Source: Alviniconcha marisindica (taxonomy: Eukaryota; Mollusca; Gastropoda; Provannidae). From it: a stretch of 64,000 bases of DNA. Each line of letters begins with the position of its first letter. The stretch's first letter is position 1. The notes beneath the pieces are model-generated. The model did not search any database. It had not been told where the DNA came from and saw only the letters and a list, made by a program, of their open reading frames with translations. This document shows, piece by piece, positions 57,201 to 64,000 of this stretch. The translations under genes and the position numbers were made by a program. The stretch covers positions 191,001 through 255,000 of the forward strand of contig JABMCL010001464.1 in the NCBI GenBank assembly GCA_018857735.1. Reading direction: 5' to 3'.

Positions 57201-59437
57201 ACCTTCTCTTATGAAGAGGTGGACATACAATCTTTAACGTGCTAAAAGGGGAACTGAACTGAAGACGTGAATTGGTCTGAAAAAGTTGAAAATGTGCAAA
57301 TATTTTCATTTGGTTGTTCTGTCTTCATTTATGCAAAAGTACTTTTTTGCTTTGAATCTGTACTCCTCTGGATGCAGGCATGTTGGTTTGCTCTGCACCA
57401 ATGAAGAGCAGAGAAAGGTTGGCTCATGATGTATTTGATACTTTTGCCAAACATACTGGTCTTGTTTGTGATGTCACTGATAGACACTGCTCAACCCTGT
57501 CATCTTTTAAAGCCAAACTGAAAACCTTCCTCTTCTCGCAGAATTTCCGCCCCAACTAATATCAATACCCAGTTTCTGCTGCAGTCATTGTGTGTGCATG
57601 CGTGCGTGCGTGCGTGCATGTTTCCATATAATGCCTTGTGTAAATTGTTTTGGTAGTACTGTCCTCTATGTGTGTATAGAATATTGTATTTAGGTTAATG
57701 TGTATGGTGTGAGTGCTCAGGGCATTGATGAGTGCATGATAAATGTACATTATTATTATTTAACAATCTTACTGTGTGTGCACACTGAGGTGAGACAGAC
57801 ACTGATGCATCTGCATACGTGTTGACTCAGAATTGAAAAAGCCCTCATCCCGATTTGACTATGTCACAGTTAACAGGCTGCAGTTAGTAAAACCCCCCCC
57901 CCCCCCCCCCCCCCCCACCACCCCACCCACACACACATTCAGCTTCGAAATACCATCTCTTAAAGACAAACTTCAGCATATTAGGTCATCAGGGGAAGAC
58001 ACTTGTGCAGGTTCCAACTGCAATGATGGGGATGGGGGCTAAGCTTCCGTGCATATATATATCTAATGGATGAGTTTCTGGGAATAGAATGAGTTTTATT
58101 GTTATTTATTGTTGTTGTTGCCGTTGTTTTGTTCTTTCTTTTGTATGTTGTGGTATGTAGTAGAAGAGTGTAAGAAAGTAAATACAAATTATGATGATTA
58201 TGATCTTTGTTTCAGGCTGGATTTGCAAAAGCAGAAAAGGCCCAGTCTTTACTGCAGAATATACTGTATCTTGTCAGGTATGTAGCACGCACATACACAC
58301 CCATCCATCCACCCACCCACTGACACACATATACATGCCTGCATGCATGCGCACATACACACCCATCCATCCACCCACCCGCTGACACACATATACATGC
58401 CTGCATGCATGCGCACATCACACCCATCCATCCACCCACCCACTGACACACATATACATGCCTGCATGTATGCGCACATACACACCCATCCATCCACCCA
58501 CCCACTGACACACATATACATGCCTGCATGCATGCGCACATACCCATCCATCCACCCACCCACTGACACACATATACATGCCTGCATGCATGCGCACATA
58601 CACATCCATCCACCCACCCACTGACACACATATACATGCCTGCATGCATGCGCACATACACACCCATCCATCCACCCACCCACTGACACACATATACATG
58701 CCTGCATGCATGCGCACATACACACCCATCCATCCACCCACCCACTGACACACATATACATGCCTGCATGCATGCGCACATACACACCCATCCATCCACC
58801 CACCCACTGACACACATATACATGCCTGCATGCATGCGCACATACACACCCATCCATCCACCCACCCACTGACACACATATACATGCCTGCATGCATGCG
58901 CACATGCCCCTGTGCATGCATGCACTTGTGCGCATGCACACGTATATCTGCCAGCTCTCCACTTTGAGCTTGTAGTGGATGATAATCCACATTGTTAGTA
59001 TTTGCACACCAGCAATCCTTTTAAGATAAACTCTTTTTGAGACAAATTCTGCTTCAGATGTAGTGAGTCAAATATCCCCAGTACAGCCTTGGACACTCAG
59101 TCTCCATGTGTTTTCAGTTCTTTGTTGACCAATTTTCTGCGAAGAAGTCATTTTGGTGTTCCCAAGAGTGGGAGTTCCAGTGTATTTTGACGTACACCTG
59201 TTCCAGCTCACTGCAGCATGAAAGACAAGATAAACATCACCCCTCTGTCCACATCTGATATTTCAATTAGTTTGTTTGTGGGATTTCAGGCATCAAGGAG
59301 TGGGTGCCCTCTACAAAGGCATGGAGGCCAAGCTATTCCAGACTGTCCTCACAGCTGCACTCATGTTTGTGGCGTATGAAAAGATTGCTGCCATCATCTT
59401 CAGGCTGATGGGCCTCCAAGCACCTTCAAAGCATTGA
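43989..59437 (+). CDS. SLC25A17: Peroxisomal membrane carrier PMP34 (SLC25A17), nine exons
   Basis: Exons 43989-44045, 44391-44451, 45823-45889, 47488-47639, 51319-51444, 52722-52870, 56650-56748, 58216-58277 and 59290-59437 give 921 bp, 306 aa; human PMP34 has 307. The family exchanges CoA, FAD, NAD and adenine nucleotides across the peroxisomal membrane. The three carrier repeats are present: YPLDTVRTR (residues 29-37), TPLWVANTR (121-129, Trp in place of the acidic residue, as in human) and YPLQVIQSR (227-235). Also seen are [30 protein letters not shown] and [11 protein letters not shown]. All junctions follow GT-AG and phases agree. Intron 4 has a divergent second copy of exon 4 and two further exon-like segments; introns 5, 6 and 8 hold minisatellites. 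The C-terminus is SKH. Confidence 0.96.
44391..44451 (+). CDS. SLC25A17: SLC25A17 exon 2 (helix 1 signature)
   Basis: Acceptor TGTTTTTCAG, then [20 protein letters not shown] and donor CAAG/GTAAAT, phase 1. Carries the first P-x-[DE]-x-x-[RK] motif. Confidence 0.95.
44735..45075 (+). mobile_element. tRNA-derived SINE
   Basis: GGGATAGCTCAGTTGGGTTG (A box) and CAGGTTTGATTCC (B box) head, then a body of about 260 bp ending near CAGCCTTACCCAGGG. In SLC25A17 intron 2. Confidence 0.75.
45632..45666. repeat. (AT)n microsatellite
   Basis: About 17 AT units in SLC25A17 intron 2; a similar AT run lies at 48175-48216. Confidence 0.95.
45823..45889 (+). CDS. SLC25A17: SLC25A17 exon 3 (matrix loop and helix)
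   Basis: Acceptor TTGATTTCAG, donor GGAAT/GTGAGT, enters phase 1 and leaves phase 2. Encodes [20 protein letters not shown], aligned with the VDEKRKSK.TH....EI..EEG region of human PMP34. Confidence 0.92.
47488..47639 (+). CDS. SLC25A17: SLC25A17 exon 4 (4a, canonical)
   Basis: Acceptor GTGTTTTCAG, donor TCAG/GTGCAG; phase 2 in, phase 1 out, 50 complete codons. Encodes [19 protein letters not shown] and [10 protein letters not shown], nearly the vertebrate sequence, covering transmembrane helix 2 and the beginning of helix 3. Confidence 0.95.
48978..49058 (+). CDS. SLC25A17: Candidate alternative SLC25A17 exon 3b, first part
   Basis: Pyrimidine-rich acceptor (CTCTGTCTGACCTGCAG), 81 bp open in only one frame, donor AAAAG/GTAACG, phase 1 in and out. 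Phase matches the end of exon 2. Encodes [14 protein letters not shown] ... [10 protein letters not shown], a polar stretch suitable for the loop after helix 1. No homologue recognised. Confidence 0.45.
49148..49189 (+). CDS. SLC25A17: Candidate alternative SLC25A17 exon 3b, second part
   Basis: Acceptor TTTTCTCCTCATAG with a TACTAAC at 49089-49095 upstream; donor GAAT/GTAACA. Continues in frame from 48978-49058 as [14 protein letters not shown], an amphipathic helix like the carrier loop helix (compare [10 protein letters not shown] in exon 3). It leaves in phase 1 whereas exon 4b needs phase 2, so the junction is off by one base as assembled. Confidence 0.35.
49277..49431 (+). CDS. SLC25A17: Divergent second copy of SLC25A17 exon 4 (4b)
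   Basis: Acceptor TTTTTTCTGTTTGGTAG, donor GCAG/GTATAG, 155 bp, phase 2 in and phase 1 out, exactly as exon 4a (152 bp). Encodes [30 protein letters not shown] and [12 protein letters not shown] count roughly 19 identities to exon 4a over 50 residues: LYRGW and the VYF core are kept, while the CCSN segment and loop differ. An uninterrupted 51-codon frame at this divergence argues for selection. Candidate mutually exclusive exon. Confidence 0.7.
49441..49570. repeat. About 33-bp tandem repeat, 4 degenerate copies
   Basis: TTAACATACCTGTAACATTA and close variants, starting right after the exon 4b donor. Confidence 0.8.
50455..50665 (+). repeat. Dispersed retroelement-like repeat
   Basis: One frame reads [20 protein letters not shown], a peptide-like pattern I associate with repeats in many marine invertebrate genomes; a diverged related stretch (CCTCCGTGGACGT) lies near 19905. 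Ends in CATCATCATC. Class unknown. Confidence 0.4.
51319..51444 (+). CDS. SLC25A17: SLC25A17 exon 5 (helix 3 signature)
   Basis: Acceptor GTGTTGCAG, then [20 protein letters not shown] through RKYDGIR; donor AGAG/GTAGGT, phase 1. The end of this exon and its donor are repeated downstream. Confidence 0.95.
51424..51610 (+). repeat. Tandem repeat spanning the exon-5 donor, 3 copies
   Basis: AAAATATGACGGCATCAGAG, a donor-position GT or its mutant, TCCTGTTTTGGCCTCACAAA and TTTAGAATGA recur with starts near 51426, 51493 and 51561. The donor is GGTAGGT in the first, GGCCGGT in the second and AGGCAGG in the third, so only the first copy is a functional site. Confidence 0.9.
51833..51853. repeat. 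Poly-C run
   Basis: About 21 consecutive C followed by an A-rich tract. Confidence 0.9.
52190..52330. mobile_element. Fold-back element (family B), diverged
   Basis: TCCAAACATACAAAACC ... AAAAGGTTAAAAAGAACAC at the left and TTTTATGTGTTTGGAACTT at the right match the 18213 and 29160 copies. Confidence 0.65.
52322..52548. repeat. About 31-bp array grown from the fold-back element tail, 8 copies
   Basis: GTTTTAGAATGCTAGCAGTC + AGAACTTT repeats. The same GAATGCTAGCAGTCATTC occurs once as the tail of the 18213 copy, so the array is an expansion of the element end. Confidence 0.85.
52722..52870 (+). CDS. SLC25A17: SLC25A17 exon 6
   Basis: Acceptor TGTGTGCAG, donor GCG/GTCAGT, leaves phase 0. Encodes [20 protein letters not shown] and [12 protein letters not shown] (helix 4), closely matching human PMP34. 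Confidence 0.95.
52890..54990. repeat. 43/48-bp minisatellite, about 45 copies
   Basis: Unit GCAGTTGTTACTGATTTGCT + GTATTTGTTCACAAAACTAC + AACAGGAC. Early units lack ACAAC (43 bp), later ones are 48 bp. It starts about 20 bp after the exon-6 donor. Frames of up to 236 codons are repeat artefacts. Confidence 0.97.
55185..56050. repeat. 56/48-bp minisatellite with higher-order structure
   Basis: Unit GCATGATGAATTGGGTCGGA + TTCCAGACATGTACAGTCTG + TGCAGACTGGTGGAGC. In the first third, 56-bp and 48-bp variants alternate as a 104-bp dimer; later only the 56-bp form continues. Confidence 0.95.
56262..56330 (+). mobile_element. LINE/SINE 3' tail
   Basis: GTAAGCGCCTTGAGCTCATC ... CCTCTATTATAATTATA, the tail type also seen at 38085. 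Confidence 0.5.
56650..56748 (+). CDS. SLC25A17: SLC25A17 exon 7 (helix 5 signature)
   Basis: Acceptor TTTCTCTCCAG, donor CGG/GTAAGT, 33 codons, phase 0. Encodes [20 protein letters not shown] and IQSRLR. Confidence 0.95.
57246..57480 (-). mobile_element. MITE family A copy, inverted
   Basis: AAAAGGGGAACTG at the left edge; AAAAGTACTTTTTTGCTTTG and AAAGGTTGGCTCATGATGTA are the complements of family blocks. Confidence 0.65.
57480..57765 (+). mobile_element. LINE 3' end with C-terminal codons
   Basis: The end of a reverse-transcriptase frame, [18 protein letters not shown] and a stop, is followed by a 3'UTR with (GCGT)n and the tail TGAGTGCATGATAAATGTAC and ATT repeats. It shows that the inverted tails at 9460, 11336 and 11566 are LINE 3' ends. 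Confidence 0.7.
57893..57916. repeat. Poly-C run
   Basis: About 24 consecutive C in SLC25A17 intron 7. Confidence 0.9.
58216..58277 (+). CDS. SLC25A17: SLC25A17 exon 8
   Basis: Acceptor TTTGTTTCAG, donor TCAG/GTATGT, phase 0 in, phase 2 out. Encodes [20 protein letters not shown], the loop before helix 6. Confidence 0.92.
58285..58910. repeat. 62-bp minisatellite, 10 copies
   Basis: Unit CACACCCATCCATCCACCCA + CCCACTGACACACATATACA + TGCCTGCATGCATGCGCACA. Starts within 10 bp of the exon-8 donor. The period leaves all three minus frames open for up to 250 codons; not coding. Confidence 0.97.
59290..59437 (+). CDS. SLC25A17: SLC25A17 exon 9 (C-terminus)
   Basis: Acceptor GGATTTCAG, split Arg codon, then [32 protein letters not shown] and the end APSKH with stop TGA 59435-59437. 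Matches the last helix of human PMP34. Confidence 0.95.
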
Positions 59438-59499
59438 TAGACGCGTTGCAATTATGTTAGTTAATCCACTGGTCCGTAGGTTCCTCATTTCTGCTTCTA

Positions 59500-60085
59500 C
59501 AAGGTTCCCAGGGTCCTTACAGGTGCTTACAAGTACTTACAAACTGGATTTGCCATGTAAGGTCTTGTACGTCCTTATATTTGCATCACGGTCCTTAAAA
59601 GTCTAGCCAATACTAAAAATGCACGTGGGTAGTTATAAAAGCCTCTTATTTTTCCAGGTCAGCAACACTGGGTGGTTCCACACATTTACTGAATTTCAAA
59701 ATTGTCTGGACATAGGTTGAGATGATGTCTGAAGCAGATGATGCTTTCCTCCATGTTCATTTAGATCATGTGCAGCCGAAATCACGGTCGCAAGATTACA
59801 TAACTTCTGGGTCAGCCATTTAGTTGCAAAATTTGAACTGTGCGAGAACCCGAGCTAACAGCAAAGATGCTGAGAAAATGTCCGTTTCAAGACTGCTGGC
59901 TAAAGGACAGTGCATACCAGGAGTGGGTTCTAAAAGATAAGCTGGACAAACACTACGCTTGATGTGTGGCATGCAAAATTCAGTTCATTTTTTGTGTTCC
60001 TTACTGTTGCAATGGTCCTTACAAAATCTAATATTAGTCCTTATAAGTCCTTATTTGGCTCTAGTCCAACTCCCTGGGAACCATG
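59500..60085 (+). mobile_element. hAT-like non-autonomous element with coding remnant
   Basis: Ends CAAGGTTCCCAGGG (59500-59513) and CCCTGGGAACCATG (60072-60085) are 14-bp inverted repeats of hAT type, with CCTTA-rich subterminal repeats (TCCTTACAGG, TCCTTATAAG). No clear 8-bp target duplication remains. It carries a decayed zinc-finger frame. Confidence 0.65.
59867..60000 (+). pseudogene. Remnant of a BED/TTF-type zinc-finger domain
   Basis: ATG frame KCPFQDCWLKDSAYQEWVLK is followed after about 10 residues by TGA and then CVACKIQF. The pattern F...WL.d..f.dWl....dk..A.C..C resembles the N-terminal zinc-binding region of hAT-derived proteins. One in-frame stop breaks it. Confidence 0.5.
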
Positions 60086-60464
60086 TAATCTAAGCCCCTA
60101 TTTCAAAGGCTTGATGGACTGGTTGCTGCAGATGTCAGTTGACTCATTGGCCTCCACGTACCCCCTTGAAACACTGACTGACACATTGCTTCGATTGTCA
60201 GTTGGATCACTGGCCTCTCTTTAAGCTTTTATCGACACGTTACTGCAGGTGTTAGTTCACCCACTGACACGGAGCTGCAGCCATTGAGGGAGTGTGGGTT
60301 GCCAAGCTTCTTTTGAATATTTATGGAGTGGTTTAAGGAACGTTAATGACGGTGTGTATGCCTGCAGGCTTCCTGATGCATTGAGATTTGACAGCAGGTC
60401 ATATTTTTGGACACAGAAGCAGCTGTTTTTTTACTAATTTATGGATTGATGGTCTGTTTTACAT

Positions 60465-60755
60465 GCTTATGATCTTCTTCTTCTTCCACGTGGCATCCAA
60501 CTTCAGCAGTTTTAAGACTTGACGCTTTTAGTACATGCTGTGTTATTTTGTTGTTTCCATAATCCACTGAACTCTGACATGGACTACAGGATTTTTAACA
60601 TGCACATGTGATCTTTTTGCATGTTTAATACACACAGGACCTCTCATTCAAAGGACTATTGTAGAGTCTGCACACAATTTGACTCAGGAGAAACTTTGAG
60701 GCAGGCGCAAAGCCTAACATATGACAGTCACCTGGCCGTGTGGTGACCACACTGT
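60465..60755. repeat. Dispersed repeats (mates at 4435-4660 and 9905-10018)
   Basis: 60465-60620 matches 4435-4660 in the same orientation; 60640-60755 is the inverse of 9905-10018. Confidence 0.55.
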
Positions 60756-60909
60756 CTGATTCAACTTGGCTTTTGTGAGCAGTTTCTCTTGCTCTGTGCT
60801 GCCAACTCTCTTTCTGTCTGACGATTGCTGTCATCGCCATCACCATCCCTGGTTTCATAGTCATTGGTCTTCAGACTGCAGAGCCATTGCTTTGAATTGA
60901 TCTGAGTGG

Positions 60910-60928
60910 TGTATATATATATAGCTAT

Positions 60929-60966
<38 letters not shown>
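60910..60966. repeat. (AT)n microsatellite
   Basis: Interrupted AT repeat of about 55 bp. Confidence 0.95.
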
Positions 60967-60968
<2 letters not shown>

Positions 60969-63103
60969 TTTGACAGTCTTTCGAACTGAATCACAGAAGA
61001 AGTTGAAAAGAAAAGAAAAAATGCATAAAAAAATCCACTCATATATTTGTAACATTCAAAGGTCCAAATGTGCTGATATTACTTGTGACTGTAAAGAGTT
61101 AGTAGCCTCAAGTGGTGTGGCTGAATATATTCATGAGCAATGCTTGGTGTATTAGCATGCGCTGATAATACGTGTGTGCATTATCAAGCATGCAGTATGT
61201 ATATGTATGTATGTCAGTCATGCACTGGCAGTTTTTGTGTGTGCTTTCATCTTTTAAATGTCCACGTCACTATCATGTAAAAATGTAGTTCTTTCCACCA
61301 CTTCTCTCTCACTACCACCACCCCTCCAACCACACCACGACCATTTTCAGAAAATGAAAGTGTGAAAGTGACAGGGCTAGGGTTGTCTCCCTCACTTCCT
61401 GCAGATAGTCTGGAAAGAGGAGATGAATAGTAGAAAGGACCAACAACAATGTCAAGTTGTTTCCCAATTGGTATTGATCCAGAGCATTACTGTGGTCCTT
61501 GAAAGTTAGTGGGAAATGATATGCCATCTTCAATGCCTTGAAAGTCTGAAGAAGAAGAAAAAAAAAGAGAGAGAAAAAAAAAAGAGGGTGGGGGTGGGGG
61601 GAGAGAATCAATTTATCTGAGGTCTTCGAAAGTTTGGGAATTTTGATTTCTCATGTCAAGCTGAAAAGAACCCAGTATAATTTAGTGACTCAGCATAACT
61701 AGCTAGACAAGATCATACTTTTTGGTTGATGTAAATTGTAATCATGAAATGGCAATACTTTGGCATTTGAATTTGAAGTGAAGGGTATACATGTGATGAA
61801 TTAATGGTGAGTGAGTTATTGAGTTTTGTCTGTGAGTTTTGAGGAAAGAAAAAGAAAAAGATCATAAAAGTTTGTGAATTCTTTGGTATACATGTGATGA
61901 ATTAATGGTGAGTGAGTTGTTGAATTTTGTCTGTGAGTTTTGAGAAGAAGAAAAAGAGAAAAAGGTCTTAAAAGTTTGCGAATTTTGAAGTGGAAGTTTC
62001 TTGGAGCGGGATCAGAGGGAGTTCTAAATCCTGGGAGGCTGTGGAGGAGAGGCTGTACGCCTAATGCCACGCTGCTGCCAGCATTACTGGTGATGTGTGG
62101 AAAGGTGAAACTGCAGGTCAAATTTGCTCAGTATATTCTTGTCAAGGATCAGGTTCAAATTTGCATGGTTGTTGCATGCTGTGATACACTGATGAGTACA
62201 TACCACTGTGAACCCTTATGTCTGCTGCGGATGCAGGCAAATTTGGTGTTGGGTCGTCAAGTGGTTTGGGCCAATGAGGTTGGGTAATGCACTATGGAAA
62301 TTGTATTATTGTCATGCACATGATTTTTCGATATTGGGTCTGAATATAATTGTGAGATATAATTGACACATTTCCTGAAAATGTTGGCACATACATTTTC
62401 CCTGTTTGGAATTAAATCTTTCAAGTTTTCGATGTTGGTAACATTCACTGAGTTGTTCACCTTCATTCCAGTTTTTGTGATCTTTACCAAATCTAGAGGC
62501 TGTAGAAGCACCAGAAAGATGAAACTGAAAGTTGCATCTTGAGAGTTTTTATCCAGTAAAATTAAGAAAATTGTAATGAGTGTTAAGTGTGAACAGATCA
62601 TTTGTATAATGCCGTCAGTAAGGGTAAAAAATAAAATAAAATAAATAAAATAAAGGAAATAGAAGGGAAATAACTGACATCTTTAGGGGTGGCATAATTA
62701 TGTTTTTTGTTGTTAGTTTTTTTCCTAAAACTCTACATGGTGAAAATCTCATTCAGAATTTGCCCATTTACACCAGTTTAATTAGCCATGACCCATTTTA
62801 GGGTAACAAGAGATAAAGTTTTATGTCAAATTATTGTATTGCTCCTTTGCCATCATTGATTGATTTTTGGGGGTTAATTTAAAGCTTTTTTCTTCTTTTT
62901 TTGTGGTTGTTGTTGATGCAGCTGTATTCATTAGTTTCTGACCTTGTCTAAAAAATTGTTTGGGTGGTTTCCATTTTTAACAAGGTGACACTGACAGCGT
63001 TTTGGTATTGGACATGGAAATCCAGTTTGTGTGCACGTTTGAGGCTCTAGTGCATTTGGAAATGACCTGGTGGTTCGAATGATCTCTCTTCATAGCATGC
63101 GAT

Positions 63104-63104
<1 letters not shown>

Positions 63105-63160
<56 letters not shown>
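63105..63160. repeat. (GT)n microsatellite
   Basis: About 27 GT units. Confidence 0.96.
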
Positions 63161-63165
<5 letters not shown>

Positions 63166-63327
63166 TCATGTCTGTGTATAAAGCCTGCTTGTTCTTGCAT
63201 CAGGTTTTTTCTTTTTCTTTTGAGCAACATTTTGTTTTAAACCTATACTGTAACAGGAGATGATAATATGTTGCAATATGACATAGTAGTACATTTGCAA
63301 TAAGACAATTTATGTCTGTTACTTTGA

Positions 63328-63333
63328 AATAAA
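63328..63333 (+). terminator. Candidate SLC25A17 poly(A) signal
   Basis: AATAAA followed 10-70 bases later by a GT- and T-rich stretch (CTTGTGTTATTTTTT and more T runs), the best-formed poly(A) context after the stop. Assignment to SLC25A17 depends on a long 3'UTR. Confidence 0.35.
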
Positions 63334-63416
63334 AAATGCATTGAACTGGTGAAAACAGCTTGTGTTATTTTTTATTCACTGATTGTTTTTTGTTTTTGTT
63401 TTTTTAAATCTGAAAT

Positions 63417-63436
63417 GGGGGGGGGGGGGGGGGGGT
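63417..63436. repeat. Poly-G run
   Basis: Twenty consecutive G. Confidence 0.9.
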
Positions 63437-63784
63437 TGTACAGTGTATACATGTGTGCAGAGCAACTGCAAGTCTTACTTTTGAATTGAGCAATGTACTT
63501 TACTTAGCAGACATTAGCACAAGCAAAACACTGATAGAAGATTTTTTTCTTTTTTCATTGCCTGCAGTAAAATGTGAAGGTTTTGACTAGTACAAGTCAA
63601 TGGAGTGACATCCACTGGAGTGAAGTGTTGTGATTTCAATGGTGCAACAGGTGTTGGAGCAACTATAATTGCCCTGTGTGAGAAAGGCATTATGGGTGGA
63701 ATCAGCCAGTGTGTAGGGCCTGTCAGGAGCTTGTCTGAATGCATAGCAATGGTGTGCGTTTGTGGATGTGTGTGTAAGCAAGTA

Positions 63785-63788
<4 letters not shown>

Positions 63789-63852
<64 letters not shown>
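63789..63852. repeat. (GT)n microsatellite
   Basis: About 31 GT units near the right edge. Confidence 0.96.
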
Positions 63853-63853
<1 letters not shown>

Positions 63854-64000
63854 AAGTGCATACATTTTTACATGTTCATCCTCACACACATTCAAGCATA
63901 AATGAAAATGGTATTTATAAGTGCCATAATAATACTGACCAACATACAAAGACTGTTAGCAAAACAACTTTTTGTTAGAATGATCCATGCATATAACTAG

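Larger units (their letters stand above)
59438..64000. other. SLC25A17 3' region and right flank
   Basis: No further gene supported. It contains a hAT-like element (59500-60085), dispersed repeats (60465-60755), an AT microsatellite (60930-60966), a tandem duplicate around 61777-61960 (GGTATACATGTGATGAATTA twice), GT tracts and a poly-G run. If the AATAAA at 63328 is used, the 3'UTR is about 3.9 kb. Confidence 0.5.

Noticed and set aside
58212..59007. Cys/Met-rich minus-strand frames of 190-252 codons
   Set aside because: Produced by the 62-bp minisatellite; the same peptide pattern appears in all three frames.
61816..62287. Overlapping frames of about 100 codons on both strands
   Set aside because: No motif or splice signal, and a local duplication (61777-61960) explains part of it; probably 3'UTR or intergenic.

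Overview
The window is animal nuclear DNA. Its genes have introns with GT-AG junctions, conserved metazoan proteins are encoded, and microsatellites, minisatellites, tRNA-derived SINEs, LINE 3' ends and non-autonomous DNA transposons are abundant. The repeat style (LINE tails ending in ATT repeats, dense GT and poly-C tracts) and protein divergence fit a lophotrochozoan, probably a marine gastropod; that placement is inference.

Layout: (1) 1162-1260, minus, is the first coding exon of an unrecognised gene, head-to-head with GPANK1 (1821-3077, plus, one coding exon). (2) 6786-9384/9417, plus, is a two-exon gene for a P/Q-rich, lysine-rich protein with a helix-turn-helix-like segment. (3) 10764-16162, plus, is DTWD1 in five exons (359 aa). 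(4) 16.2-39.1 kb has no gene I can support and is filled with minisatellites, MITEs, fold-back elements, SINEs and LINE pieces. (5) 39735-43122, minus, is MOSMO in three exons (168 aa). (6) 43989-59437, plus, is SLC25A17/PMP34 in nine exons (306 aa), head-to-head with MOSMO across an 866-bp promoter interval. (7) 59.4-64 kb holds its probable 3'UTR, a hAT-like element and simple repeats.

The genes form no pathway: tRNA modification, Hedgehog attenuation, peroxisomal cofactor transport, and a G-patch/ankyrin protein. What links them is structural. Minisatellites repeatedly take in exon borders: the exon-3 acceptor of DTWD1 (eight copies, each with branch point, pyrimidine tract, AG and exon start), its exon-4 acceptor (one decoy followed at once by a stop), the exon-5 donor of SLC25A17 (three copies), and the terminal coding stretch of MOSMO (about five copies).

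The most interesting item is inside SLC25A17. A second, divergent copy of exon 4 (49277-49431) keeps frame and splice phase, and two splice-flanked segments just upstream (48978-49058, 49148-49189) look like an alternative replacement for exon 3. This may be a mutually exclusive exon block swapping transmembrane helix 2 of a peroxisomal carrier. One junction does not close in frame as assembled.
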